A stretch of DNA of 64,000 nucleotides from Cardiocondyla obscurior (Eukaryota; Arthropoda; Insecta; Hymenoptera; Formicidae): NCBI RefSeq assembly GCF_019399895.1, contig NC_091885.1, positions 2,268,501-2,332,500 of the forward strand, read 5' to 3'. The number at the start of each line of letters is the position of its first letter. Within the stretch, counting starts at the first letter, position 1. Of the stretch, positions 48,301 to 62,600 are shown in pieces. Below the pieces are notes generated by a model. That model searched no databases. It was given only the letters and a program-made list of their open reading frames with translations, and was not told where the DNA came from. The position numbers and the translations under genes were made by a program.

Positions 48301-50579
48301 AACGCGGGGACGTGCAAAGAGGGGCAACAAGCAGCCAGGGTAACAGTAACGACGTCGACAGGGTTGGCGCGGAGGGTAACTCCCGTCGGAGTAGTCCTCC
48401 GGCGGCGAAGAGGGATGGAAACGGGAATACGATTGGTTTGTGAGGGTCGCCATTCACGGGGGTCGCCGGTGCCGTTTGGAGTCTGCGCTCTTCCTTGATC
48501 CCGAGAGAAGCGTTTCGCTCGTTTCCAGAGAGAAACGAGAGGAGGAAACGTAGGGAGGCAAAGGACGTGGAAGATCCTTTTCGCCGAAGGCCACAGAATA
48601 CCGGGGAAGGGAGAGACGGAGAACACCGCCGGCCGACCAACCGGCGCGGCTTGACGGACGTCGCGACGCCCTACGTTACCTTTATCGCCGACGCCCTTTC
48701 CCCATCTCTCCTCTCTCGGCCTCTTCGCTTCACTCCTCCTAAATGGGAGAAAGAAACGATCCCGCAGTTTTTACGTCTTCTATAGATGCCGGATCGCGAG
48801 CTACTTCTCCTTCTTTCACTTTCGACATCGGCAAACGCGAGCCTGGATATATGCTTTTTCCTCGAAAACGGCCATCTCGATGAAAGAAAGAAGTACCTTT
48901 CTCTTTTATTCCCCTTCCGAAATTATACAAAAATGTCATTTCTTTAACGGCGCGACGATATACCACAACTTTCAACGATAAAACAATCTTTTGTACCGTT
49001 ACGCATATGCATGTATATATTTAGATATTATTCTAGTATTTTAAACGGGACGCGACAACTGATATTGCTGAATGGTTGAGTCTACCTTATTTCCATTCTC
49101 GACCATATGATAACTCGTTAGACGAAACATAAAAGCTTCTGGTAGGTCAGCATGCTCTTGGCATAGGGTCAATGGTATGACGGTACACTTAAGACGTTAT
49201 TTACGACGTCGTTTCACCGCTAATGTTTTGATTGAGGCAGGTTGGGTGCTCGCCCGATCTGTTTATGACGAGAACAAAAATTCCACGAAGGATTAAGATA
49301 TCGCCCCGGAGTGGCGAACGGGAAAAACGGAAAACCCGAATGAAAGAAAATGTATGATGCAACGGGATTTATCGCCGCGCAGAAACGCGCTCTGCAAAAG
49401 TTCGTATTGATTTTTAAATATAACTACCCACCGTTTACAATATTTCTCAAAATGTTACGATATTATTTTTCATGTACGTTTCACGATGGTTTTCCATCCC
49501 AACAAAATTGACAATATTGCGATGCAAAAATATATTCCGCGAGTATTTTTATCAAATATTTAACGATATGTTAAAATATTCGAACGCAGTTTTCTGATCG
49601 TAATATTTTACTTATTTAAAGAAAAGAAAAAAAAAACCAACTTCTTTAACAAAAATTATTTAAAAAAAAGTCTTTGTCGACTTCGCAATTATTTTAGAAG
49701 ATACGTATAAATATCGTCTGTCGTAAGAATCCACGTGGAGCTGAAAGTTTTGAATGAACGGAAATATTTCAGAAATCTGATTGCGGAAAGAAAAGTCTGC
49801 CAGTCGTCAGTGAATAACGCTCATTGACGGTTTTAATTTAGCTCTCGCCTCTTTTTTTTTTTTTTTTCCCCCGCACACGAGGACCGAGTTCCAATTTTAA
49901 TTTTTTATTGCGTGTCGCCATTAGTCGCGTTTTCCCGGCATCGCCGTTTTATTGGCGCATCTACCGTTCTTTATACCACCAAGTGCACAATGCGGCGCCG
50001 ATTACCTGGATTATTTACCACTGCCGGGAAAAGTTCTATAACGGAGTCGCGTCAATAATGTAAATTCGACGGCGCGTCCGACAATGAGTGCGGCGTGGAC
50101 GCAAAAGTTTGCGGTGTCGGTAGATACGAAACGTCACGGCGTCGCAGTGAGTGACAGTCGTGACAAAGTTACGTCTCTTTAACCGTATTACATCGTAGTA
50201 CGCGCCGCTCCGGTTATTCTGAATAAATCGCGCGCTAGCCTAGATATCTAGATACTTTATTGTCGCTTTACCTTGACATCGCGGTCGACTTTACGACTTT
50301 AAGCGTTATCGTCGGTGCCCGGTGACGTAGATGTCCCAAGTTGTTCGCGACTTTCCACGCGAAGCAATGAAAGATAATGATTTCCAGATTAACGTCAAAA
50401 TCCCATCTGCGGACGCCCACCGCGTTTTAAACTTTCATTCGCCAAGATATACTTTGTTCTATTTCAGTATACGTTATTACACAAATTGTCTTAAGTGCTC
50501 TGAAGAATTGGATTCCCCCGAGATATTCTCGATGCGTATCTGTTTAATTACAAGACGCAGGGCGCGAACGCCGCGAAAT

Positions 50580-51330
50580 AAATTCACGGACCGAGAGAGG
50601 TGCTCCTCGTCGTCGTAGCGTATCGAACCGTGCGACGACGTTCCAGCTGCCGAGAAAAAGGCCACGTAATCTCCAAGACGCGTACGGGTATGGGTTCGTT
50701 AAGCACACGCCATGGTGCCGGGGTAGAGAAAACGCCGGTGCTGTTCGGCGACGCGATGCGAGCACAGCGTAGCGATATCGAGGACGCGGCGGGGCGTTAC
50801 GGCCGCTAAAAACGTGATCCGCGATATTATTCCGCCGCGGAATATCTCTATTCGGCCGACGGTGGCGGCGAAAGAAAAAAGGCGAAGCGGGAGAACGGAG
50901 GAGAGGAACGGAGAATGAGAGAAGAAACGAGACGGGCGCGCACGCTTCGGCACGGCGTCACGGCATCGGCTCCGGGCACCGAAGCGCGTTGTGCTGGCGG
51001 CACGACGCAACAATACGCCGAGAGTGAACGGTAGATAGGTAGATACCCGATTAATTCCCATTGAATGTCTTTATTGTATTTAATGCCCCGTGCGCGCGCG
51101 GTGGGCCCCGCGCGCGAGCAACGCACGGCGAGGAAGAGTGGAGGAACGGGCGAGAGACAAAGCGATAAGAGAAAGGTTGCGCCTCGCTTGCTCCGCGCAC
51201 TCAGCCGCCTCCTAGACTATATCGCTGTGGCACGTAGAGACAGATATGGTACCGGCTGCGACCCAACACGAACGCAATACGCGCGCACGTGTGCGCGAGT
51301 CGCACGGGCACACCGACGGGCACGGACAAT
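50580..51330. other. CpG-dense, GC-rich intronic patch
   Basis: Rich in CGCG, GCGC and GGCG with short overlapping frames on both strands. No gene recognised. It is followed by AT-rich DNA from about 51840. Confidence 0.4.
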
Positions 51331-53424
51331 CCGAGGTTTACGGAGAACACTGTCGGGGAACTCGTCGAGTTACATGTATATTTATAATATAATCGTGGAT
51401 ACCAATCTCTCTTCGTCGGAGGAACGGAAAAAAACTCCCCGGCACCAAGGTCGAAGAGACCGGAGCGGCATTATGAGCGAGGGAACGCGCGTGAGTAACG
51501 CACGACGCTTTTCTTTCACGGGCGAGATGCTCGAACGACCGTAAAACCCACTTTCCCGGTCTTCTCCCTTCGTTGGAAACCGCCGTTTTTCCCGGCGAAC
51601 ACCGGTCTAGGTGCCAAGCGGCCGCTTCCGCCGCGAATTCCATTCCTAAACGCACACGTCAGACCTGTCGGATCAAGCGATGCGTTAATTACTCGTCGCA
51701 CAGTTCATGTTCACGCTGTTCGTCGGCGAGTCGCTATGAATCGCGTGAGGCCACGCTGCTCACCGCCATGGAACGACGTAAGAGATTTCAAACGGCTTTT
51801 TGCAATGTCAAGCACTTATCTTGTCTACGTTAAATGTTACGTACGCGATATCATTAAACAATTAATTCTTTTTTTTTTTTTTAATTCTATCTAACAGTTC
51901 GCAATTAATATTCGGCATATAAAATTTCTTACAACGCGTTAAATTGTGTATAGGTGAGAGAGAAAAAGAAAGACGCACAGGTGACGGGGAGGGTGAAGGG
52001 AGTGAGCGCGGGTGTATGTACCGCGCGTGAGCTACGTTCCTCCGCTACCTTCTCTCTCGGTCTGTCCTTCTCCAGCGATCGCGTATTTAATTTTAATTAA
52101 TAAAGATTAAACATCAAATTTTATAAAAATTTACGCGCATTAGAAAAATAATCGTTACAGTGTACTATCTCATTCATAATTTATTAAATTATTCTTACCA
52201 CGAAAAAAAATGCAATTATCTTGCAATAAAACTATTATTTTAGTCCGTATAAATTTTTTTTCTTCTAACGATATAATTGCGTCATTACACGGTGTAATTA
52301 ATTGCAATAAACTTCGAACGATTCGTTATTACGAAAGTAAAAACATCGGTATCGGAAAAGATCTTAATCATTTACCGACTTACGTAAGAAGACAAACGGA
52401 CAGTTTGTTGAGTAAGACGATCGATCAAGCGCTTTTAAACAAGGAGCAATACACGACAGAAACATAGCGAGCATACAATAAAAATTTGGAACCTTTTGGC
52501 CATTACCATTGCCCGTCAAGAGCAGACAAATTTGGGGAATTCGCGAGACGGACGACGAACTGCCGGGCAATTTCGCGTCCGCGTACGGACGGGCACGAGG
52601 GCTGTTTTCGGACCTATATAGATCTCAGCTTCGAGAGAACAAGAGAGACAGAGAAAGAGAGCCGAACGGAGAGCGTAGTTCAGGGTCGAGGCATACAGGT
52701 GGTCCATAACATAACAGTCGCTGCGTTTTATCCGGCAGTAAACTGGCGGCAGGCGCACTCCGGCTCTATGATTTAATACCCCGAACCCTTCTCTCCTCTC
52801 TGCGCGACCACCCCCTTACAACCGCCCCTCGTCGGTCGACTACCCTTTCCTCCCGCATACGCTGGCACCCTGCCGCCCCCCTCGATCCCCGATTCAGCCC
52901 CCCTCGACATTGCATCCGCGTGCTTGCACTAACCTAGTGCCGCGGAATGGCATTATCAGCCGGATGCTTCTATGACTGTATGCGGGTTAAATGGCATCGC
53001 GACGGGAAGCCCGAAGGGCACTCTAATTTTGTTGATCTGTCATCAGCCAGCGAAAGTGCTTATCCGTGGAGTTGATACCAAGTCAAATCGCGTCGTAATA
53101 AAGAACAGTAAAAGCATGCGAAATATTTTCTTTTATTAAAAATGCTAAGATTAAAAAAAAAGATGTAATAAAATAATAATAACTTTAAAAGTTAAGAAAA
53201 AAAATTATATTTTTTTCTAAAAAAAAAATACACATAACTGTACCTGATTTTGAGGTTTAATTTAATTTTTATATTTAATTGATATGTCCAGGCAAAGACG
53301 GTCTTCGCGTTAAAAGATGACTCTACATCGTAGCCAGTTTCTTGTGCCGAGATCGAAGACGACTCGAATGGAAGACCCGGTGGAAATAAGCAACGCCACG
53401 AATATCGAAAGTGCAAATTTTTAC

Positions 53425-53438
53425 AACGATTAATCGTT
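53425..53438. promoter_or_regulatory. 14-bp palindrome AACGATTAATCGTT containing ATTA/TAAT cores
   Basis: A perfect palindrome with overlapping ATTA and TAAT homeodomain cores. Such sites can bind homeodomain dimers; here that is only a possibility. Confidence 0.3.
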
Positions 53439-53615
53439 CGTCGCGCTTCTTAATTTTAATAGTAAAAAATTGCCGCGATAATTTACCGTCATTCTCTCGG
53501 TCGTTCGTCTCTCGAGTAATAAAAAAAAAAAAGAAAAGCAGAGCAGTGTAATACAGTGTCAAGTGATGTAAAGTGTTACAACACGCCAAGATAATCCAGA
53601 AACTGCCACGGAAGA

Positions 53616-53635
53616 AAGGAAGGAAGGAAGGAAGG
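53616..53635. repeat. (AAGG)5 microsatellite
   Basis: Five perfect tetranucleotide units flanked by AAGA and ATGG variants. Confidence 0.93.
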
Positions 53636-54920
53636 ATGGAAAATAATCTACCCTACCCTAACCGAAAACTACAAATACTGTGAGCACCTAAAAATGTTCA
53701 CTTATTAATAATCAACTTTTTTTTCTCTCTCTGACGTCACAAATTCATTGAATCTGTCATATAGATTATAGCATTCGGATATTATGATAGATCACTCTTT
53801 GATGATAATCAACATTTGTGACGAGTTACGATACTCTCGCATCGGTCGATTTAATTACCTTATTAGCCTCGCGCGTGGCCCGACTACAAAAACCAATTTC
53901 TCGCCGGCCGACATAAATCAAAATGAAGCCGGTGAACGACTCGTGCCTACTCGGCGATTCTAAACTAACGCGATATCTCCTCCATCGACAACTCGCTTGT
54001 ACTTTGTTCACGCTTGTATACAGTGGCACAAGGCATCAGAGACATTTTGCAGTGGGGTAAGCCGCATAACTCGAAGCTCGGCCACCGCAGAGGCTCCGTA
54101 ACTCTGTTAATTCATATCCGGAAAGTTGCTCGTGATGAGGGTGGGAATGGTGGATAGGCGAGGGACGGCGGCGGGGGAGGGGGCAGCTCAGAGGGTCGGA
54201 GATGGGCGGAAGACGAGGCGGTACGAGAGGGGTCGCAGATGGTAGGTGGTTGGGCCGACTGGATAGGTAGAAAGAGAGAAAGAGAGAGCCGGCTCACCCG
54301 GCACGGGGGTGGACGAAGTTAGAGGAAAGGGGCGTGGGGGTTAGTTTCCTTGCCTGGCATCGAGGAATCGATACGCCGCTGGGAACCTAGCGCCACCAAC
54401 GCCTCCGACGCCCTACGTCATTGCACCCCAACGACCGAACCCACCCCCGGCCGCTTCGCCTCGCTCTTCCATAACCCGCCGCTTTCTCCGCTATAGCTCG
54501 TTCAACTTCCAACCCATAACCCACCTATGAGGTCTTCGAGATGCGCAAACTTCACCGCTCTTACGCGCGTCCTTCATTCGCGAAATGCTCCAGAATTACC
54601 TAAATTGCGTACGAGATCGTGCACGGATACTCGGGCCGCGACATGAAAATGCGAATTACGCCGAGAGAACCTTTTATGAGAGATTAACAAAGATTATCGT
54701 CGCTGTAGAACCAACAGCGTGTTTTAAAAACAATTGTAATGAATCATTAGACTGAAATAAATTACATCTTGAATAAATCGAGTGCGATATAATTAATAAA
54801 TACCTTTTGTCTATTCCTATTATCCTTCTCTATATATTTTTCATATCAAATTAAACTTTTCTTTTTTATTAAAATCGAGTTACACAAGTATACAAATTCT
54901 TCTGAATTCCAAGCATATAG

Positions 54921-54953
54921 TTTTTTTTATTTTTTTTATTTTTTTTTTTATTT
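54921..54953. repeat. T-rich tract with single A interruptions
   Basis: T runs of seven to eleven separated by single A residues; a degenerate poly-T repeat in an AT-rich segment. Confidence 0.88.
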
Positions 54954-55276
54954 AGAACGTAATTTATAACGCGAAGAAGTACATCGAGGAGAAACTAAAA
55001 TCTAGTCGTATAAACATCACGTTCGAAATTCGGAATGCCTCGCGGCATAACAGCGGCAGCATCTTGTGTCGGGGAGTACTTATTAATTTATGCAATTGCG
55101 TGCATCATTGGACGTGCAAGATAGTTACGTGCAGCTGGGTACTTTCTCGCATGCAATTTTAAAATCCATCGAGAGCCAGAGGGATCTCTCGGCTTAGGAT
55201 AACCCAAAGAGAATGAAAGAGAAACGAAGACGAAGGGATAGAACGGTGGAAAGAGAAACAAAGGTAGAAAGAGCGG

Positions 55277-55296
55277 GAGAGAGAGAGAGAGAGAGA
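55277..55296. repeat. (GA)10 microsatellite
   Basis: Perfect GA repeat within a longer purine-rich segment (about 55200-55300), just before the open frame at 55321. Confidence 0.93.
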
Positions 55297-57419
55297 AGAT
55301 CAAGTTAAAGAGACATCGAAATGACACGGCGAGCTAAACTTCTGGCACTTCTCGATGCTAATGCCGCATTCGCGAGCGTGGTAAACGTCAAGGCTTTACG
55401 AGAACTTGATGTCCCTTGTGGATTTTGTAACCGCGAGTCGCGACTTTGCCTCTCTCAGTTATTCAAATTGTATTCGTCCGTCCTGTCTGGCCTGCGATGC
55501 TCCCGTTATTCTTTCCGCTTCGCCTCGCATTTCGTGAAATCCCGCCATCCGCGAAAGATGACACGACACGGCAGATGCGAGACGATAAATTCCAGATTTG
55601 GAATAATTCCCGATCTGATCGGAACTTTAATCGCGTTTGGTTGTCGAATTAACGTCGCGCGCCGGCATTGCGATAGTGAATGAAAGCGTGAAATATTCAC
55701 CGAGGTTTCGTCATTACGAGATTAACGCCGATGCGCCGATAATTAAAAAATATTTGCCTCGCGCCGCAATTTTGTGTACACCGGCATAATCACGCAAGGG
55801 AGGAAAATAATGATTTAGCGCGGTGAGCGTAGTGATAGCGTATCATCGATTTATTCGGCCACTTTTATTGGATCGTTCGGGCGGTGTCTCGTTAATTAGA
55901 AACTACTGCGTATCGAATGGAATCGGGCCGCGTATTAGCTATCGCGCCCGCGAATCGACGCGCCACGCGCCGATGCGGATTAATTAACGTACGGGCCAGC
56001 GATTTAATTTCACTTGCGCTATCGGCTCGCCCGGCGCGAGAGAAATTTTCCCAAATTTGAGTTTCGTTCGCGCTAATACAATCCGCGCTGCCGGTCAAAA
56101 TAAATATTTATTACGTATTCGCTTTTATGAAATTTGTTCGCGAATTTACGAGATCCGCTTTCGCCGCGGTCGCTGGACCAAAGTTGAGAACCGTTCCCGC
56201 TCATGGACGTAAGAGACGAATTGGTTCACGAATCTCGACCGGTACGGTTTGGCTTTGACCCAGTCGTAAAAGTAATGGAACGCAGTGCCGCGGACCGCCG
56301 ACTAAATGGCATGTAATAGCACAAGGTTGCTACCACGAGTAAAACATCTTCCAATGTCAAGCGCGTCATCGCGGTCTGGTAAACAACGGGGAATCGCTAA
56401 TTAATACCTTGTTTTACGTCACAATTTGTTTTGCGTCCGAGCGTCCCGGCGTTACGGCGGTCGCGTGACAACTTCATTTATACAGCATGGTGGAATAACG
56501 ATTGTCAAGTCACGTCCTCAAACAAGTTTTACTATGGCATATGCATACGGTATCATTATATAGCCTGCGCGATATCGGTAATTAGACAAACAATCGAGGT
56601 AACCGCGCCGAGGTAATGTGTAACGGAATACTCGTAACGTTTGCCACTTGCAAAAAGAAAATTTATTATTATTAATTTGCAAAAGATTATCGCGTTCGTT
56701 AATCGTGTTATTTTTATCGTTCGTTTTTCTTCTCTCCTATTACTCTCATTTTTTTTTTTTTTTACACCGCTCGATAGAATGCGCATATCAGGAAATAATT
56801 ATTCAGAAACTCTATGTATAATGTCCCAATCGTGTGAGAGTCACGATTTCATTAGTCGTCCGAGCTCTTTTTATATTCTCGTCACGGTCCTATAACGGCA
56901 GTCTCGCATTTCTCATTTATACGACAAACGCCCAACGTGTCCTTTTGACCGGTGATTTCGAGAACACCTGGTCTTCTTGGTCTATTACGTCACCGGACAC
57001 CTTTTTTTTTCTCGCCTCTAGAAATAAAACTATTTCGACAATTCTATTCATTCTAATCGTGTATTAAAAATTAAAAAAAATTTAAAGAAACACGACGCGA
57101 TGATCAGTGACATATAAATTTTTATTTTTATCGCGTACCATGGTTTTGCAAAAAAAAAATGTATCTATCGCTGGTTTCCATCATCGTCACGTCAGCATTG
57201 ACCAAGACATCGCACTTATCCAAAACGCAAAAAAAAAAAAAATATATATATATATTTTTTAAACCAATTGTCAAAGAGCGAAATACGCAATTCGTCCGTC
57301 TCGCCGAGCCATCCGTTATAACGACATCGACAGACGCGCGAGAGTGGAAAGATCGGTCGTCGAAACGGCAAATCGATATGTCGTCGATACGACATGACGG
57401 GCGTGTATTGTCAAGCCGA

Positions 57420-57580
57420 AAACGGGTACATACGCACCCACGCACGCATATTCGCCGCGTTCGCGTACGCACGTGCGTTCACGCCAATTTTGCAGCGTCC
57501 GCAGGCGCACCCTCGTTATTTGCTCGTGCCTACTTTGTATGTGGCGTACGTGCGTACGAACGTACGCAACGCTTGTGCGA
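57420..57580. repeat. CG/CA alternating stretch with two perfect palindromes
   Basis: Contains ACGCACGTGCGT at 57467-57478 and TGCGTACGAACGTACGCA at 57551-57568, the latter two 8-bp arms around AA. The sequence between them is less regular. Confidence 0.7.
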
Positions 57581-59583
57581 GTGCAGCCGCGCGAGCGGTC
57601 GGCGGCATACATCATTGCGCGACTAATTTCCGTGATAAATATTTTACGGACGGCCATTACGCGGGGATCCGCGTGTTCGCGCGATATAAACTATGGATGT
57701 GACTGCAGTGACGGCTGCATCGTCCGCGGGGAGGGCAAATAGTATCCACGGAGGGACACGATACCCGCGGCGACGCAATAGGGTGTAAAGGGAAAAGCCT
57801 GACGCCCGTAAAATTCATCCATTCGTAGCGCGGCAATGTGTCTTGAACGATAGTATATTCGTTAACCCCAAAGCGCTAGTATATGTCGATGTAACATGTT
57901 TCGCGCGAAAATGCTGCGATCCTTCGCGTATACCCGCACGTGTGCAATTTGTACAATTTTTTAATTTTCAATTAAAGCTCGTGATAAGAAAATAAGAAAA
58001 AAAAAGAAAAGAAAAGAAAAAAGAAATAACACATAAAAATATAGGAAAGATAATTAAATCGAGATCTATAATTCAACGTATCAATATGTATGTTTCTGTT
58101 AACGTGTTACACTGCTAATAAATGTTCAGATAAAACTCGTTCGCAACTAATTATCAAATCATAAATATTTATCGTTACAGTTCAAATAAGCTCGCCTACG
58201 ATATTTCTTTCGGAATCGCGCGCGGAATTAATATTGAATTCAATGGAATCCTGACGCGGTGATAAGTCTATCGATAAACAGCCGGCGCGGTTTTTAAATA
58301 GCGACCCCTTCATTGACGGTGCCACGCTTGGACGAGATCCAAACGGAAGGCGGATCAAAGGTGACCACGAGCGGTTCACCTCGGGACATACCGACGACAG
58401 GTGAATTCACGCATAATGCTGAATGAGAAGTAACGAAAAAGGTGCCGGGGCCCGTATGCGCGTCGTTAAGCGTGCGCCTATCGCCTCTTAAAAAGGCTTG
58501 GGCATTCAAAGCGGGATTACCGCGACGAATCATTGACTATTCAGGTGTTCCTCCTGCGAGCAGGTGGCATCTCGGGCGTCTGCGGCGTATGCGCGCCGAA
58601 AAAGGGATGCCGAGCTAGTCGTAGCCAAGAAAACCGATGACGTCCGAGTGCATTTCAGAGAAGCGCTCGTTCGAATTTTCGTTCAGGCAATGAAATCGTC
58701 TCTCCTCTCTTTCGTCCATCGCGCTCGTTCGGCGCCGTAATGGTACCGTAGGCGTAGCCACGCGGTCGTCTAATTACGTGACAACGCTCGTATGATGACC
58801 GAATAATGTCTAGTTAAATTAGACCGACAGTTGACTCGTCGAGCAACCGGATCGTTCCTAAAAACAGTCGGCAGTCATTTAGACGCGCGACGGTCGCGAA
58901 AGAAATTTGTCGGGCGTACAGCGACAGAATAAAACGAGCGGAAACGTAACACGCGCGTCCCAACACTCGCTGAGTGTTATACCATTGCGGACGTGTCGCC
59001 GCATCAAAGCGAAATCAAATTTATATCCCGGCCGTCCCGGGAAGTCCCTAACGAAACTTAAATTAGCTCGACTTAGCAGAGAATTTGGGAAGCGGCCGGG
59101 CTTGAAAATTTACGTCGCCGAAAGTGAATCGACGATGTGGAAGGAAAGCAGAAATAATGCGCCGCTGCGTGCCACGGAAATCATTTTTCCACCCCGTAGA
59201 ATTTAACGCGCCGGTTACTGTTTAACAGCGATTATCCGTATGTACGAGCCGAGAAGAAGAACGAATACAGGTTTTGTTGATAAAATTATTAACGCATTTT
59301 CCGTCTACGTCTATATATACTTTATACATTTTCATACGCAATTTAATCGCGAGCCTTGACACCTATCCATGAAAGTTTTCGGCATTAGAGACTCCGAACA
59401 AGAATCGAGCGTAAAAAAAAAGAGCAACGCGAATGATTAAACGGCGGTCTCGTAAAATGCATGCGTGACATTACCCTGACTATCGTTACACGGCGGGGTC
59501 AAGTGAATAATCACAGCGATAACTTCGACAATCGCATTTAATTAATCCAGGTGTCAAACGTGTCACGTTCCCCTTTTTTTTTC

Positions 59584-59602
59584 CTCTCTCTCTCTCTCTC
59601 TC
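59584..59602. repeat. (CT)9 microsatellite
   Basis: Perfect CT repeat preceded by CCCCTTTTTTTTTCC, making a pyrimidine tract of about 35 bp. Confidence 0.92.
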
Positions 59603-62600
59603 TTCCACTTCAGATACGGATTTATTGCGATACCGATCAATAGTGCTAGGCACGTGCGGTAGATTAAAGTTAACTGTTAAGCATCGCGCGCTTTTATTAC
59701 GACGCGGAACGACGCGGAATCTCGTGGCGCAAAAAGTGACTTTGCAACGTCGTAATATATTCCGGCGCGGCGTGGAGAAAACGAGTTTCCAAGCAAGTTA
59801 CTCCTGTCGATGCGAGGACTATAACGGAGTTGAGCGATATTAAATATGGGTCTTGGGGAGGAAGCCCCGAAGTCGCACCTGCGGGTGGCTTCATCCCCCG
59901 GGACATCGGCCGGTTCGGTTGGCAAAGCAGGGATTACTCGTGCTAAGAGGACGTGCAGGGCTTCGCGCCTCATCGTCTGGAAAATGGCTTACTGCTTACA
60001 TTTACCTACCACTTACATCCTCCGACCGTAACCGACGACACTCTACGCTATCCCTTCTTTTAGAGATTCACAAAATATCTATCGCATACGCGACGACGAC
60101 GCGATTTAATTCCCTACGCTTAATTTAAATTAATCGATAAATGCCAAATATGCAATTTTATGAAAATCTTAATTAAAAAAAAAAAAAATAATAACTCTAA
60201 CATTCGCAGCTTAACCGATTTGACACCGGCGATAAAAAGCATCGCTCTTATAAATGAAAATTAATTATATTTCGAACAAACGGTGTAGACAAACTATTTG
60301 ATAATTCTATTAATAGGAACCGAATCAAAATTCAATAAATGGTCACTCGCGAAGCAGACCACGGATTTTAAATAAAACATTTCGTAAGTTGTAGCGATGT
60401 ATTAATAATTGTAAGCTGGTTTTATCGTTCAAATAAAAATATACCGTAAATGCTTCATCGAAGCGATAAACATTTTATTTCGCGATGCTTTAAACGAATG
60501 TAAAAAAAAAAAGGCAATAAAAAATAAAAAAATGCGAGACAATATCCAAACAGGTGGCAACCTGTTTATGAATGCGCGGCTATTCAAGAAAGAAATTACG
60601 AGTATATTGTTAACGATGCGACTGCTATTACGTAATGCCGGGTCAACCTTGAAAACACGCTTATGCCAACTGAGCGGAAGAATGATTTATGCGCCTTCGG
60701 ATATAAGGAAGAGGGACGGAAGTGCAGAATATTGGGCTTCCTATTCCCGCAGGAAAGAGCTATCCCGAGGCTGCCCCCTTAACTCCACTCGAGTTGGCTT
60801 CACCGTCGCGTTACAACCCCGAAGCGTTCACTTACCACCCCGTGAACGGGCCCACGGACACACGCGGACGCGACGCCGAGATCGTTTCCCGGCCTCCCCT
60901 TCCACGAATAGACGACCATTACCGTGTGTGCTTCATAAAGCTTGGCCACTTCACCGCTCGAGCGGAGCATTAAACCGTCGATCGTCTCCCCTTAAAGGCT
61001 CTCCCGCTTCCCGTTCTCAGAAGTTGAGAATTTCAGCAAGTGTATATGTGAGGAAAGAGATTCGATCGTCCTTCCGGAACGAAAGAACCGATATCCCGGC
61101 TGTTTCATGCTCGATATGCTTAAAAAAGAAAAATTTTAAGAATCCCCCTTTTGTTACCGCGGACAAGAATTTTCATTAAGGTGCAATAATTAAATTAATC
61201 TTTTACGCTAACTTTAACTATATCGCGGCACGGCATCGCACAAATCTCGACGTCGGTTCTCGTCCCTGCGCAACGATATCCGAAAATCTATGACGGAGCG
61301 CGATTCCGGCGAGTCTTTGCCCCATGAGGCTGACTCTAGTTCACCGTGGGAGACGTAGGTGGATCGCGTGGGGTCGGCGCTCGACGATAATATGTAAATA
61401 TTCCGTTATCTCTCCGACGACGCGGCCCCAACGAAGTTTTCGGACCGGGCGCGACCGGTGGGGTCCGGGGCGATTATTCGAAGCGCGTAGTAACTCGTGC
61501 AATTACGCGGCTTACGACAAATCGATAGCTTTTAATTACACTCGGGAATATTTACGGGATTTCAACGCTCGCCCTCTCGCCCGGTGTAAACCCAGTGGAC
61601 TTTTTCACGTTCCTTACGAAGCACGGTAAATTCCATCGAGCGAATTGCTGTTGATTCAATATTTGTAATTATCATTTACGTCATTTTATTCGACAAAACT
61701 TGCATTTCACGCTCTCCCAGTATGCTAAAAAATTTCAATAACGAGTTATAATTCCGCGACGCTTCTTACCGGCTTATTATGCGCGTTTTCAACATACAGT
61801 TCAAAAAATATAACAACGTCTCAAGTCGAATCATTGTACAACCCGTTAAGATATTTATTCGACATGTGTGTAATTAAGATTTTAACGGAGGAAAGAAAAA
61901 AAATGAAATACAAAGGCGGTCGGCCGTGTACTTAACGAAAATCAACCTCGAGGAGGAAGCGAAAGAACCCGGAGATACGGTAGCGAAGTTCATCGTCGGA
62001 AGCTGCTCCTTTCTCCGCAGAAATGCGGTGGGAGAAGGAGCGGGGAAAATGATTAGTTATTAAAATGCCGATAATTATATATAATCAAGCATCGGGGAGT
62101 GTCCTACGCATACATTTACGTGGATGCATGTCGAACTCTAGGAAAGCGACTCTCTCGCGCACTCTTTCCCGTGCATCCCGCCAATATTCGTCCGTCCTTC
62201 TTCTGCCTCCGCGATGGTTGTTGCTCGCTCGCTGGCCGATGGTTGGCGCAAAACGGTAGGACGAGCGAGATAGCGGGAGCGAGAAGTAGCGAAAGGGCCG
62301 GTAAAACGAAAGGGATGGAAGATGCACGCGCATTATAAAAAGCCTCTAATAACTGTTATCCACGATCTCAGAGTTGCCGGCAGAAGCAGCGAACGAGAGG
62401 CGAGAAAGAAGGAGAACGAGTAGAAGTTGCTACTCTAGTAGGCGGTTCGTCGGTAGATAATGGTTCCGACGACAAATCGAAGGCCTACTTGATAGTTGTA
62501 AATTGTTCACGAAGTGAAGCGTACCTCTGTAGGTACATCGAAGTTTCTGCACGACGAGAGATTAAAGCGGATCAAATAAAATAGCGAGATCTCGATCGGC

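Noticed and set aside
51695..51709. Minus-strand HELCD, as in the MEIS domain (KVHELCDNF)
   Set aside because: Only five residues match; the frame has a TAG shortly upstream and a TAA after one more residue, and neighbouring residues do not fit Hth.
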